Notes: generated by a model from the letters alone, not told the origin. A stretch of 64,000 nucleotides of DNA from Hericium rajendrae (GCA_033439255.1 CM065888.1:310001-374000), one strand, 5' to 3'; shown: positions 1-12,579, numbered from the stretch's first letter. A program made the numbers and translations.

Positions 1-144
1 GTCGATCGCGTCACTGCACACCAGACCTCGCCTTCCGCGCCTGGGCCGCTCGCGTCGCAAGACCGGGCGGCGCAGCCTATTGCGGAAGAGTTCAACGACG
101 ACTTCGAACGCGCGTGCCAGCGCGATATGCACACCGAAGGATAG
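1..144 (+). CDS. 3' end of an unidentified protein-coding gene
   Basis: Frame 1 is open from the window edge to a TAG at 142-144 and encodes the last 47 residues of a protein. The composition is hydrophilic, with an acidic stretch EEFNDDFERACQRD near the end, which looks like real coding sequence rather than a chance opening. No domain is visible and the rest of the gene lies outside the window. It ends only 11 bp before the convergent gene that stops at 156. Confidence 0.5.
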   Translation, partial: VDRVTAHQTSPSAPGPLASQDRAAQPIAEEFNDDFERACQRDMHTEG

Positions 145-155
145 ATGGAGCAAAT

Positions 156-1462
156 TCACCCTAGGACGGCGGTGAGCAAGTCTAACCGTGGTGCCTGACC
201 TGCACCTGCTGGAGGGTAAGGAGCGATAACCTCCGCAACAAGCTCCCGATGCGTCTGTCTCCCCCTTCCAGCCTTCCGAGTCCTATAGAAAGACAACTGA
301 GAGCCGTGTGGCGTCAAATAGCGCTCTTCGCCTGTGCCCCCGAGCTGAGCGAGGCGGCGCACACGACGAGTCCCTTCCTCAACGGTGATGAGTACAGTCC
401 TCATCATCATAGTCTCGACCTCAATGATGAGGTCTTTCGGGGGAAGGAGTACGGCGCGGGTATCGAGGTCGACAAGATCGAAATAATAGCCCATATCTCG
501 ACCGGACCACCAACGAAGTGTCAACCATGGCTGACCTGGCGGATTGTCGACGAATGTGTAACGCACACTTGGGTCGTTTGGCTCAGGATGCGCCTAACAG
601 TGACAAGGCAAAGTTGAACTTCGGAACCAGGAAACGAGAGAAAGAGATAGAAACATACGCCATATATGACGGGATCCGTATGATTGAGCGCCACGTCCTT
701 GATGATCTCGGTCATCTCGTCGATGTCAGCGCCGATCACGTCGTCGCGATTATCCAACATACGCTGCATCAATGCCTGAAGGTCGAGATGGGTCTGCTCT
801 GGAAGACCGAATGTCCAGTCACTGGGGACACCGTGGCGGCGAGCATCTTCGGCAGTTACCTAGAGAAAACAAAGTTAGAGAGCGTATCGGAGAAAATATA
901 GATAGGCACGGACGATCTTGAAAGATTTCCTGGCGGGAGCAGGACAGATCACTTTGCCACTAGCAGCGCACCGGGTCCCGCTCGCTTTCAGAAGCTGCAG
1001 CTCATTCTTCGATTCGTCTGCTTCCTTTCGCGCCGCTGCCAGCTGAGCCTTCAACTCTCGAACTTGATCACGCTCCTGAGCACAGAACCGAGTCAGATCG
1101 AAGGTCGAAGCAAGACAGACGCAACATACGTGTTTGAGCTTCTTGGGATTCACGTCGATTGAAGATCCCTCTCCACTGGAGGCTTTCCTCTTCAACATGC
1201 GTTCGGAATCCTTCGACAGATCGACAACCATTCGACCCTTCCCCTTAGAGGGAGGCGGAGCACTGCTATCGACCTTGCGTGAGCGCGTTGGTCGAGGCAG
1301 GTCATCTTCCTCGTCGGAAGATATTTCGATGACTTCGGGGTTCTTGGGTTCTCGAGTTCTGAGACCGCCAGTAATAGTTGAAGAAGAGGGGTCGAATAGA
1401 GCGCGAAGAGGCATTGCTGTGGTCGTTTGTGAGAGAGCAAGAGTCGAGTGATATTCTGCCAC
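156..1462 (-). CDS. Uncharacterised basidiomycete protein with coiled coil, three exons
   Basis: I do not recognise the family. Exons at 1462-914, 859-659 and 593-156 join in phase 0 through introns of 54 and 65 nt with good GT/AG ends, giving 395 residues. The N-terminal third is disordered and charged, with an acidic SSDEEDD patch and a basic KGKGR stretch that could be a nuclear signal. A short Cys cluster (VCCVC) precedes a helix rich in Glu, Lys and Ala that looks like a coiled coil. The C-terminal half is more globular, around YTFVDNPPGQPWLTLRWW, and ends in a Pro-rich tail. The clean splice junctions and continuous frame argue that the gene is real. Function is unknown. Confidence 0.65.
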
Positions 1463-1968
1463 TGAGATTCAGAAGACAACGCTTGATCCCGTGACCTTTT
1501 TGTTGAATTTCAAATGCGTACACTCTGGTAATCTTGCACACCCTTCAATTGCTTCGGTCCTCTGAACACGGCACTGGGCACTACCGTGCTCGAGAACCCA
1601 GGAAAAGCCTCCTTTTTCTTCCCGCTCCATTCGGTGTGGATGAGGCATACCATCGCGCTGGCACACATGTGCAATGGAGGCTACTGGTTGGCTACTGGTA
1701 TGCCCTGCGCGTTTCGAAGGAAACCCGTCCGAAGTAGGCCTGCGCTTGAGCAGAAACGTAGGAGTGTGAGTATGATGACATGCTTTGGGATCGTTCGCGG
1801 TGATAGACCACGAAGCATTTCTGTACAAATCCAAGAGAGATAAAGAAGTGAAACTAACAGACAAGACTCAGACTGGACAATATACAGTGAAGTCAGTCTC
1901 CGCAGCCAGGTCTAGAAGCACAGACAAGCTACTCCATTATAATTGAGTATCACATCGAGCGTCGTCGA
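1463..1968. other. Intergenic spacer, no gene seen
   Basis: This is the promoter side of the unknown gene on the left and the 3' flank of the first P450 on the right. Short open frames occur on both strands, but none has splice signals or a recognisable motif. Confidence 0.5.
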
Positions 1969-4164
1969 CTATGAGAAGATGCTAGCCAGTATTTCCTGTG
2001 CAGCCGCAGCTTCAATCTCGATCTCAGCCTCTCGCCCCGCTCGCGGGGTAATATTGCATTCGAAAGGCTCTGGCTGCATCTACGAGGCACGGGTCAGTAT
2101 CTTGAGGCCTATTCAGCGCAATACATGGCTCACGGTCAGCCCACTTGTGTATTTGTGGATGTCGACCGCAACACCCTCTTTTGGCTTGAAATCGAACCAG
2201 TAGCACAAATTGGACACAGCAAGGAATAACGATTGCATGGCTAAATACTTTCCTGGACAGACACTGTTTCGTCACTCTAGGTATCAGTAACTACAGTTCT
2301 TAGAATGACCGTGTCCTTACCGTCTCCCGAATCCGAATCCTGCATTCTCTTGGAACATGTCGCCAACGCCCTGCGGCCTGTCGATCCAACGTCTCGGCTC
2401 GAAGACTTCTGCATCGTACCTCTGACCGTAGGCCTCTTGACTAAGAAAGCTTCATCGTGAGGCCGTAAAAACTGACTGCGAAGATGACAGCACTGACCTC
2501 AAGCCCATACCATACTGGTTTGGTATCAGAAGTGCACCGGCCGGGATGCGCATTCCCTTGTAATAATCGTCTTCTGTCGTCGTAGCCAAGTGCGGTATTC
2601 CTGTAAACCATTCTCGTCAGTGATCCTACATCCCGAGAGATGGAATGCTTCACCATTTGGAATAGCAGGCCTCCAACGCATGATCTCCTTACACATCGCT
2701 CTTACGTATACCAGCCGATCCATGTCTTCCATTGTCGGTGCATGGCCCTCACATATCAAATCGATCTCAGCCTGTGCTTCGACAAGCGTATGGGGATACG
2801 CGACTAACGCCAGGACAAAAGAGTCCAATGTCACCGCTGTCGTGTCCGTTGCGGCCTCAAACCTGGGAAGACTCACCATGATTAGTCATTTCATACGAGA
2901 AACTTTAACGCACATGTTACCAGCAAGGAATGCTACATCGAGTTCATCCATTCGGAATTTCTCCCTACTGTTCCATAGCCGCGCGGCAAAAGCGTTCTCG
3001 GGGCGTAGCTGCCCAACTTCGACACTTTCGACAACTTGATGTAAAAGGCCCGCATAAACATCCCGGGTCAGCTTGCGCTGGCGGAGAGCGGCAGGCCTCC
3101 AAGGTGACAGGAAGTCCGGTAGATGATCAAGCCATGGGAGAGAATCGACCAGGAATGCGCCGGCCACCGTGGATTCAAGAAACATCTCTAAAACTATGTC
3201 CCCGTTAGTAAAAAAATGTATCAAGACGCTCACATGCATAAAGCGCACTCAGTTCGACGTCACGGGTCTAATGATGCACCATACTTGTCTAAGCAGCAAG
3301 ATACAGATCGAAGAATGCTACATTCACTCACCGCTTTCTCAAGCATGGCCTCGGAGTTGATGCCGTAGCAAACTACTCGGTGAGAATTTTAGCCCGACAC
3401 ATAGAAGCATGAAAGTAAAATAAACCGACTTCGCATGATGATGTTCGACGAGTACTTGGCAAAGTTCTTCATCCATGCTGTCGGTGTCCGAAGCATATCA
3501 CGCATGAGCAGCTTAGTTTCTGCAGATTGTATGGGAATAAAGGAGGTGGATTTCTGCGCTGTCATGTAGTGATGGAAAGCATAGCGGTGGTTTCGCCATG
3601 CATCACCATATGGGAGCAATACGATACGTTTATTCATTGAGCCATACCTAGTCAAATTGCTGTGAGATCAAGCCAGGATGCAATGACGAGGTATAACATA
3701 CTTTCCCGAGACGATGAAATGAGGACGAGATGAGTACACCGCAGATTTCTTGTCTAGCTATCAGTCGATGTATTCAGCCTCCTCACGCTACAGATAAATG
3801 TCTAATGTCGACGTACAATATTAATCGCGGCGTCATACTCGTTCACAATGATTACGTCTTGTCCGCCGAGGTCCAAATATGTCAATGGTGATTTGAATTC
3901 TTTTGCAAGTTGATGGTACCAGACCCACGAATGATGCTTCGGTCTGTATGTGCAAGAATGAGCCAGTGAACAGCAGGAAGGGCACGAAAGGACGTACATC
4001 ATATGCAAATGTCCGATAAAAGGGAGTCCTGCCGGGCTCGGTGGCAGGTTCAAGTCCTTCCTCTTCGAGTGCTCCCAGACCAATATCAAGAGAAATGTCA
4101 ATACTAACCAGAGGCCTACCGGTACCCATCCTTGTAAGACGCAAAGCGCCTGCAGCAAGGACAT
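1969..4164 (-). CDS. Cytochrome P450 monooxygenase 1 (microsomal class II type)
   Basis: This is a haem-thiolate monooxygenase, probably anchored in the ER membrane and fed by a P450 reductase. The chosen start at 4164 gives an N-terminal membrane helix (VGLWLVLTFLLILVW), then a basic stretch and the Pro hinge LPPSPAGLPFIGHLH. Many short introns separate the exons. The K-helix ExxR is in KEIMRWRP, the PERF-like segment is FEPRRW, and the haem loop is GFGFGRR/VCPGK with an intron just before the codons for VCPG. The I-helix reads AATDTT, where the first Gly of the usual AGTDTT is replaced by Ala. The frame is continuous to TAG at 1969-1971, so the gene looks intact. Substrate is unknown. It is closely related to the P450s at 16189 and 21671. 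Confidence 0.88.
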
Positions 4165-5121
4165 GGCAGAATAGAGAGGAGGGCGCAAGACACCGCGAAG
4201 CATGCTCGCAGGTCTTATTATCACGAACCAGACTCGGTCCTTGTAGAATGAACATTGCGGTCTGCTAGAAAGGCAAGTCAACCCAATGCGGTTCACGAAG
4301 TACCGTGCCGCACATGACGAAAACGTGCAGATGTTCGGTGCCAGAAAGGATTACCATATGTACGGATCTAGTAGTGCTCGGCGCTGTATTGTCATGGCGC
4401 GAGCCTCAAAAATGAAAGCAAAGCTGGGATAGAAGAAGAGCTTGGCAGATGATCATGAACGTGGCAAAATTCCTCCTCCGCTCGAGTGAAGCTGCTCCAC
4501 ACATGCAATCCTGCGCTCCGAACATTGTATACGGTAGCGGATACTGACATCGGCTTAACCGAACTTCGTGTATCACTGTCGTCATAGGACGAGAAAGAGA
4601 CATACCGTGATGTAAGCCAGCTAGGACAAGCTGCATAAGTAATTATCAAGGTGCCGTAAATCAAAGGAAGAGCGGCCCGGACGCGAGCTTTTTCCTGAGC
4701 GACCGAGCAGCAAAACATGATGCATGAGGTGGTGATATGTGCATGGCAGATCCTAGCTCTGGCCCCCATGACGCTCAGTGCACAGTATCTGGTGGAGACG
4801 CAAGTCAGGTTCGCCAATCGGACACCGGGGGTCAGAAAGGACTTACATATTGAATGGAAATTACTTGTCCCTTGGATCTTGCTTAGGATTTCACCCTCGT
4901 AGTACTGTGAGCCACAATCGCTGATCCAGCAGCGCATCAAACAAACAGTTAAGTCAGAGGAAACGTCTATCTCTCATTTCTCTGCTAATACATGTTTGGC
5001 TTTCTTCCGTACGTCTCGAACCACAGTCTAAAAACACAGAACGAACACATACAAAAGAATTTGACTTCTTTTCACCTCTCCTCCGATCCGTGATTATGAT
5101 ATCAGGTATGCGTATATGCGC
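4165..5121. other. Spacer between P450 1 and transaldolase; weak coding-like piece
   Basis: The minus strand at about 4650-4940 has two coding-like pieces around a plausible intron (donor gtaagt). After splicing the frame soon meets a stop, so I do not call a gene. It may be a relic. Nothing else is recognised. Confidence 0.35.
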
Positions 5122-6389
5122 TTAAGCAGAGAGCTTCTTGCGGAGCGTCTCCTTGAGCACGTCGCCGTCCGCGGCGAACTTCTTGATGCCCTCGTGGAGC
5201 TTGTCGAACGCCATCTGGTCCTGGAGGAGCTCCCAGCGGAAGTCGGACTCGTTGTTGATGTATGAGACCTTAGGGAGGGGGGCGGCAATGGCAGCGTTGT
5301 TGGGGTCGAGTTTCCTGGGGACGGGCTCGGTGGACTTCTTGAGTTCCTCGAGCAGCGGGGGCGCGATGGTCAGGAAGTCGACGCCAGCGAGCGCCTTGAT
5401 CTCGCCGAGCTGTGCATCCATCGATGTCGATCAGTTCTCTGTCAGTGACAGTATGGCGCAGGCCGCTTACGTTACGGAAGGAGGCACCCATGACGATGGT
5501 CTTGTATCCGTGCTGCTTGTAGTAGTTGTAGATGCGCTGCACGGACTGGACACCAGGGTCGCCCTCGCCCTCGTACGTCTTGCCGGGGTTGTGCTGCTTG
5601 TACCAGTCGAGAATCTACAGCAGCCCTTGATCAGCCATACATCCATTACATTATCGAGCGGCACCGAGCTTACACGTCCGACGAATGGCGAGATGAGTGT
5701 GACACCGGCCTCTGCGCAGGCAACTGCCTGGCCAAAGCCGAACAGCAGCGTGAGGTTGCAGTGGATGCCATCCTCGCGCTCGAGCTCGCGTCCGGCCTGG
5801 ATACCCTCCCACGTCGATGCGATCTTGATAAGGACGCGCTCCTTCTTGATGCCAACGGATTCATAGAGCGCGATGAGCTCGCGCGCCTTCTTCTTCGTGC
5901 CCTCCTTGTCAAAGGACAGGCGGGCGTCGACCTCCGTAGAGACGCGCCCGGGGATGATGGAGAGGATCTCCTTGCCGAACTCGACGAGCTGCGATGATAT
6001 CAGATATGCATGTAACGCAATGCATAGGCGCATGACGTACCAGGCGGTCGGCAGCAAGGTTGGCTTGCTGGTCAAGGTCAGAGCTTTTCTCCTTTGCGTA
6101 CTTCACAGCGGCATCGACGAGACGGCTGTATGCGGGTTTGTTTACAGCTGCGAGAATGAGAGACGGGTTGGTCGTCGCATCCTGAAGCCATTGTTTTAGT
6201 CGATCAACGCGATCTGAGGGCGATCAACTCATACCTGAGGCTTGTAAACGTCAATCGCTAGATATTCCGATGCCGTGAGCATTTCATGACTTCGCCGATG
6301 CAGATCAGACGCGACTCACTCTCGAAGTCACCAGAGTCCGAGACAACGACGGTTCCGGTCTTCTTGAGATAATCGAGAGAGGTTGTCAT
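5122..6389 (-). CDS. TAL1: Transaldolase
   Basis: Transaldolase works in the non-oxidative pentose phosphate pathway. It transfers a dihydroxyacetone unit from sedoheptulose 7-phosphate to glyceraldehyde 3-phosphate in the cytosol. The protein starts [20 protein letters not shown] at 6389 and continues through [17 protein letters not shown], the typical N-terminal substrate-binding motif. The Schiff-base lysine is in [14 protein letters not shown], and the stretch [20 protein letters not shown] is diagnostic of the family. It ends in ETLRKKLSA at a TAA at 5122. At least five short introns interrupt it, and the assembled length matches the usual 320-330 residues. A TATA-like box lies about 60 nt upstream of the ATG. 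Orthology is very secure. Confidence 0.96.
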
Positions 6390-6445
6390 TTTGTGCGGTT
6401 GGTTGATGAAGGTGGATGGTAAGGATGTGAAGGTCCGAGCGGGTC

Positions 6446-6451
6446 TTTATA
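6446..6451 (-). promoter_or_regulatory. TATA box of the transaldolase gene
   Basis: TATAAA on the minus strand lies within CCTATAAAG, about 57-62 nt upstream of the transaldolase ATG at 6389. The position fits a fungal core promoter with a short 5' UTR. Confidence 0.6.
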
Positions 6452-6920
6452 GGAAGGCAGGGTGAGAATGACGGACCTTTGGATGTGGGTGGAGTATCGG
6501 CGGTGGCTGAAGCCTCCGTCGCTATGTAGTCGGCCGAGATCCGTATCGGCCCGGCCAACGTGGGAATTCCTTGCCGAGCCTACCGCCTTTGTAACTCTTC
6601 CTCCCCCCGTCCACCATCATCCCCGCATAGGCCCTTTGTTCTGTGCGAATTACTGCTACGCTCTTGGAATCCCGAGGACCTCGCAAACAACGAAAGCCGT
6701 GGACCGGACGACATACACGCAATTCTGCGTACCCCATATTGATCGCTCGGAGCCGCATTCTATAGCATCGATACCTTGTCGATACTCCCGAATCTCTTTG
6801 TCTCCGTGTGCTTGCCGTGTGCACCGAAAGTGTACTACTCATACGAAGGATTTCTACAGACCCCTGTCAGCTAAAAGTGGCTCTGAATCTTCACTCCGAT
6901 CCTTGTAGACACACTACGCC

Positions 6921-8755
6921 ATGTCAGCGGACAGTGATACCGACATCGACGTCGAAAACCTCATTTCGCACGACGACCCTGAACGGGATGCAAGAATTCG
7001 TCGAGAGGCCCAAAGTGCTCTCAAGCATTGGCCAATCCTGAAATCTTCCCGTAAGCCAGTCACAGCGGGCCTTTGATCACGTTCGCTGACGTCCACGTTC
7101 GTAGCACCTCAGCGTCGAGATGGAGTTAGGACCCTTCCAAACATCCCAACCGAGATTTACTATGAAATCTTCGACCACTTTCAGCTGAACATGTCCATCT
7201 CCGGGCAGGAGTATAAACGGCTTCTTTCCACCCTGATCCCCGTGTGCAGGCTGTTCCGTGCGCTTTTACTGCCCCGGCGCCTTCGTTCCCTCACTCTGAG
7301 CAGCACGCAGAAGAATCTTGTCAAATTTGCGACTACCACATTTTTGTATCCAGAACCGGAGGATAATCTGTTTGCCTTCGTACAACAGTTGTATATCACT
7401 GACTGGATCCCTCGTCGCGCCGTCACCACAAATCTCGACCCCTTCGAACAAGACGACGACGAACTTCCAGACAGTCCAACGGAGACATGGGTATACAAAG
7501 GCATCTTGCAAAAAATCTCCCATTCCTTTATGCGCTTCGCGAATGTCCAGGTTCTGACGCTGAATAGCGTCCCCATCGAGCACTCATTCTTTGCCATGAT
7601 GTCCTGCATGATCAGTCTGCATATGGTGAACATCTGTGATTCATGGTTCTCTCGAAACGAGTCGCGCAGCTCCGGCGATCGCAAGCCCAAGACTCCTTGG
7701 ACCAGGTTCATCTTCTGCAACAACCACGGATACAGCTCGTACCTCCCTGCACTGGCTTCCCTTGCGGCCTCGCCTTCGCTCGCTGTATTCAGGACGCTGG
7801 ATTGGGATGTGACGGAGGCCGTCCTCTCCAGGCCGGAGCCACTTACAGGACTCACAGAGATCTCGCTTGCTTGCGTGGGGTACTCCTTCCTTAGGAACTT
7901 CCTCGAATGCACGCCGACCATCAGGTCTCTGACGATCACTCTCACACGCAATCCAGACTTAGTTGACGCGGACGAAGCCCACTTGCGGCTGTCACCCAGT
8001 GCGCTGCCGAACCTGAATATCCTACGTTGTCCATCTTTCCTTGCCGGGGATCTTGTCACGGGCAGACCAGTAAACCACCTCAACATCCGCGGCATCATCG
8101 AGCACGAAAATGGTGCCGTCCACCAGAATGAGTACGTTTGGCTGGACACTTCACTCGCGGCGCTGTGCCAACGGCCCTCTGTGCCTATCCGCGATTTGTC
8201 CGTCACTGCCTATGCGCTGGTGAACATCCTCGACGAAGAGGGCGACGACGGTCTCGCCGACGCGATGGCTCAGTTGAAGGAGCTCACCAGGCTGACGCTG
8301 TACGTTGCCGAGGACGAAGATGTAGGCCCATGCCCCGTTTCCCCTTCTCGCACCGCAGCTCATCACTCGCACTCTCATAGATCATGTTGTCGGGACTGTA
8401 CGAGTTCATGCTGCACGCGAATAAGCCCGTGCACCCGACCGTCCGCACCGTCCGCTTCCGCTACGAATGGAAGCAGCCCGTCGACCTCGCGCGAGAGCAC
8501 GGCCTCATCGTACGCCGCTTCGCGCGCGCGTTCCCGCGCGCGACCATGTTCTCGCTCTCGCCGAACACAGAGTGGCACCTCCGCGCGGGGGCGTGGGCGC
8601 CCGTGGTACTGGACCGGGACCGCATGAAGACGACGCTGCTCCGGTTTGCAGAGCGAGGGACGCAGGGCGTGCGGGATTGGGAGGGGTGTTTGAAGGGGTT
8701 GTTTGGGGAGAAGGAGCTGACGTGGCGCGTGTTGGAGATGCTCGAACCTAAGTAG
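6921..8755 (+). CDS. F-box-like protein with leucine-rich tail
   Basis: This is probably a substrate-recognition subunit of an SCF-type ubiquitin ligase. Such F-box genes are expanded in basidiomycetes. Exons 6921-7050, 7105-8321 and 8381-8755 encode 573 residues with introns of 54 and 59 nt. An acidic N terminus (SDSDTDIDVEN) precedes an F-box-like helix pair at about residue 55, LPNIPTEIYYEIFDHFQ. The rest resembles irregular leucine-rich repeats with many Leu and Ile at regular spacing, as in uncharacterised fungal F-box proteins. The last exon is GC-rich and strongly biased to C/G-ending codons compared with exon 2. The target is unknown. Confidence 0.78.
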
Positions 8756-8863
8756 GAGCTGGGTGGGTATGTAGGAGTATGCGCGGATGCATGGGACGAC
8801 ATGTTAGTTCTATTCTACTAGTTTGCGGATCATAGTATATCACTCATTGGACGTAGTCTCATA

Positions 8864-9520
8864 TCAAGACTCAAGACCCCGTGAGAGGGTTGGGTTGGAC
8901 GTGAACGGTTGGAACGAACCTATATTGGACGTGGGTTTGCGAAGGAACTCACGTAAAACGGACAAATCATGAAATTGAACTTCTAGCCATACGAAGCTCG
9001 TGCGCGTCGGCACCTGTGTATTCCTCGCCACCTCCGCCAGATTCGCATCGCCCTCGGTCCTATTGAAGATGGCAACACCACCAGTACCTACAGCACCGCC
9101 GACGGCGAGGAATTTGTCGTCGTCACCGCCCTTCTTGAGGCCGCGGGGCTGATTGACACTCGTCTTCACCTGGTTGACGAGCGTCATCGTGCCGTTCGCG
9201 CCGATCTCGATGATGGCGATGGTGTCGCCAGCAGGGTCCTGCGTCGGGCCGACGTTGCGGTTTAAGGCGTAGAGGTAGGGCTTGGGGAACAGTTGGTTCG
9301 GTGGGCAAAGCACGAGCTCGCCCGCGCCGAATTGGGCGTCGGCCGGAGCGTCTTGGGGTCTGATGTCGATCGTAGTAACAATGTCAGACGTGCCGTTGAT
9401 AGCGTCCGGAAGAGGCTGGGATGTCATTGTAGATGCGGTCTCATGTACTGTGTAGAGGTAGCCATCTATGGACCCGCGATCGACGATCTTAACGATTGGG
9501 ATTGGGGTCGTTAAAGGTTT
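8864..9520 (-). pseudogene. 3' fragment of a lactonase-type beta-propeller gene (6-phosphogluconolactonase / carboxymuconate cyclase-like)
   Basis: The readable part resembles the C-terminal blades of the fungal seven-bladed lactonase family: YLYTVHETASTM, then LYALNRN, DTIAIIEIG, QPRGLKKGGDDDKFLAVG and VARNTQVPTRTSFVWL. Only about 150 family residues are present, against roughly 350-400 in intact members. In-frame reading upstream meets a TGA near 9521 with no suitable acceptor, so the 5' two-thirds is missing. Family members I recall end close to FVWL. Here the frame runs on for about 40 unrelated residues, which suggests that the stop was also lost. The neighbouring transposon could have caused the truncation. 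A short active gene is possible but unlikely. Confidence 0.6.
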
Positions 9521-10150
9521 TCAAGCTTCGGTACTAGCGTCGTGATTCCTCCCTGATCGATCCTTGCTGCGTTGCGCCCGGCGTTGCACCACAAGGCAAT
9601 GCGAAGATTGCAAAATGTTGCCCAACTGAGCATAGGAATTGGCCGGCATGGACCTTGGCTCGGCGTCGGAAGTCTCTTCATCCATTCTCTACTTATCCCC
9701 TTTCGACTCGCGATTTGCTCACCGCTCGCAGATGCCGGCCTCGAAATTGCCAGAAAATGAAAACTCCGGCCCGCTTTGGACTCCTGGCCTGATCACTTGC
9801 CTTGTCGAGCGCCGGTGCCTACTTCTTCGCATCTCTTCGGAAGTTGTCTTTCTGCGACTGCTCAGCTTCTATAGTTGCATTGTCGTACATATGCCGATGA
9901 GCGATAAGTTCTACATAAGAAGGACGTCAGAGTATGGTAGCGATGGCTTCAGCATGGATGCCCGGGTCTCCGCGCATCTATCTGACTTTCTCAATGAAGA
10001 AGTTCCTCCATTTCGTGATTTCATGCGAAGTTTTCCCTTCGGCCCCAATGCAAATGTCTGGCGTCACTGGATTCGCCGAACTTTTACGACGGCGGATACG
10101 TGGGAGGGCCTGAACCGGTGCACCGCCTCGTATCCTCGCCCTAAAGTTAG
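9521..10150. other. Left flank of the transposon, no firm gene
   Basis: A plus-strand opening runs from about 9639 into the transposon. Its stretch at 9900-10150 has coding-like composition but no recognisable domain. It could be a host gene interrupted by the element, but no matching continuation was found at 13005 onward. Confidence 0.35.
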
Positions 10151-10572
10151 CGGGACGACCAAGGATGAAATGCGCGTCGTGAGGCTTGAGCTAGCCGGTG
10201 GCGCCGCTTCCCACGGGACCTCTCCCTCGATATCCAAGGTATCTCCTCTATCTCTGTTATATCCTAGGCCCGGGATGCTCTGTATTAACATGCACCAGTA
10301 GGTTTCAGTCCAAGTCCAAGTCGAAGAGCGCCTACACCAGAGTGAATGCAATCCTCTCAACGTGTTTTCCTTCGCTTTCGGGCACGTGACCGACGCGCAT
10401 CGTCGCGCCTTCCTTTTTCGGTGATGCATCATGTTCCTTGCCTCTAGCAGGTTTTTAGCCATGTACTTTGCCCGTTTAAAATGTAATTAAATCGTATAAA
10501 ATGGGAGAAAAATCAAATACGTTGAAAAATCGATTATGCAGTCAGATATGAGTCAAACTTTGCAAGTTAGTA
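10151..10572 (+). repeat. Left arm of the long terminal inverted repeat
   Basis: The reverse complement of this stretch matches 12580-13004 almost base for base. The match stops abruptly outside CGGGACGACC and inside AGTACTAACTTGC. Confidence 0.85.
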
Positions 10573-11067
10573 CTACTTTATGATAGAAATCAGGATAATC
10601 TCTAAATGTCTATCTATAGCTAAGTCCTGTCACCAGGCCCTCTGATCTAATAACCTATAATGTTCCTAGCACTTCTGCTAGTAGAAGCATCAGTCCTCAA
10701 GTATTTGGCTGAGTTCTTCCTGTTTCTTCTAGCTTCCAAATGTCTTCAACAAATCTTTCCACATCTCTTTCAAATCCTTGGTCGTCCCATCTACGACAGA
10801 GGAAGAGATGGTTTCTATGTTTAATTTGAGATTGGAATATGCTTGCAGCTTCCAAGAAGACATTCATGCATGCCTCAGCTTGCTCAACAAGCTATGATAA
10901 CTCATGAGAGATTATACTTTTTGCAAAATTCTAGACAAACATACCTCATCTATATCTTGCTCTCCTTCAGCCTTATGATAGCTCTGTGTCTCAGATGGTG
11001 AATTACTATATGTATTCAAGTCAGGAATTAGCATATTATCAACTTCAACCACAGAACTACAATAACT

Positions 11068-11505
11068 TCAGTATTCCAAGATGTCAAAAATTTGCTTTGG
11101 AATGAGATCTGCCCAATAAGCTGGATCTTCTAAAACACCTATTTCATCAAGCCAGACATGATCATCATCATCTGTTATAAAGCCATCTAGAATAAAATCT
11201 TCATTCTGGCCAACCTGCTGTATTGTTTCATTGCTAAGAAGATCATATTGATAAAGTGAAATAGTATAAAAATGAATGAAAACTTGACCAACAATGCTGA
11301 CTATATGTTTGCAAAGATGGAAGGGATGATACTTTTGAGCACCACAATTGCATGACCAGATTTCAACCTTAACCAAGTATAGATGATCATTGACAGAGAT
11401 AGCAGCTAATTTTTTCCAAACCTTCTTGAAATAATTTTGGACACTTGTAGCAGCCTTGAATCGACCTGTATGATGTGAATCCTCCAAAATACCTGCACAT
11501 TGCAT
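11068..11505 (-). pseudogene. C-terminal remnant of SWIM-finger transposase
   Basis: This 145-residue ORF contains a CxCx(9)CxH SWIM zinc finger (CNCGAQKYHPFHLCKH) at about residues 53-70, followed by an acidic tail. SWIM fingers bind DNA or proteins and sit downstream of the DDE domain in MULE-type transposases. Upstream on the same strand, the region toward 11940 is full of stops. No DDE core can be read, so the protein is a fragment. The AT-rich codon use is unlike that of every host gene in the window. Confidence 0.6.
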
Positions 11506-11939
11506 ATGTACAGGTGTGACCTTGGTACAAAGAATTCAGACAAGGCGATCAAGACAAGATCAAAGGAGATGATGGAGATGATTGTGCTTCACTGCTTCCT
11601 CAAAAATTCTCAACATTTATAGTTGTATGAAGTCGAGAGAGATAGTGAGCAGCTGTAAAACCTAGATAAAAAATATATAGACAACCAGCCAGAGCAAGCA
11701 AAAGATGACATTGAGGTCTTGTCTCATTGCTTGGCTGTATCTGCTGTTTTTTTTTGCTTTTCTTTACTCAAGCAGCAGATTGTGCACAATTAAAATTGAA
11801 GCAAGTCTCAGGTTTACAAGTTAGTAAGATAGAACTATGATATTTAAGACCAATTTAGTATTATTACTATAAAGATTATATTACAAACTTACAGTCAATG
11901 ATAATTGGTTAGATTTCAAACAGTTTTTGCTAAACAATT

Positions 11940-12361
11940 AGTGATCTGATGTTAAGCATTCTCTGCTTGTAGATCTTCAATGCTAAGATCTTGCATCAAG
12001 TATACAACTTCTACAGTGCATGTAAGATCTAACTCAGCATCACTGTTCTGAGCACATAGCATAATTGCAAATTGCTCGATAAATAAGAAAAATAGAGTTT
12101 CAGAATTCTAAAGATCATTAGCAAAAGAAATAAGAAATAAACTGCTATATACCTCATCTTGCTCTAAAGAGTCTTCTTGTTCCCTTTTCTTATTCTGGTA
12201 CTGCTTCTTGTTTTGTATAGCACTATACTATGTGCAAGTACTCTTGAGTGATCTCTTGGTCTTGCCCTTAGTAGAAGTCCCAAAAGCTGACAAAGGTAGA
12301 GTCTTATAATACCTCTGACATTTTTGAGTATCAGCTTGAGTAGAGGTGCTTGAAGACATAG
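11940..12361 (-). pseudogene. N-terminal exons of the transposon gene, with a premature stop
   Basis: An ATG at 12361 opens a Lys- and Ser-rich N terminus (QKCQRYYKTLPLSAFGTSTK) that is broken by TAG after about 43 codons. Beyond the stop the same frame continues to a good GTATAT donor and a following acidic exon that ends near 11950. The layout suggests the 5' part of the element's own gene. No function can be read from the sequence. Confidence 0.4.
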
Positions 12362-12579
12362 TGCAGTTTAAACAAGTAAAAAGTTTGAACAGAGATGAGA
12401 AAACATAGTAGATTGTCAGTTAGATAGTAGTACTGCAAAGTAGAACCATTAAATGACAGAAACACTTAGAAGAATCAGATACAAACAGAGTTGGAAGATG
12501 ATGATGCCAGTTGACTGTGCTGCTGACAGATATTCTCACAACTCTGAAGTTCTACACTTATTCTGATCCTGTCATGAAT

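Noticed and set aside
4392-4940. 182-codon minus-strand opening upstream of P450 1
   Set aside because: Removing the evident intron-like segment leads to an early stop, and no family resemblance was seen.
5138-5866. 242-codon plus-strand opening
   Set aside because: It lies antisense to the transaldolase exons and introns and is explained by their codon bias.
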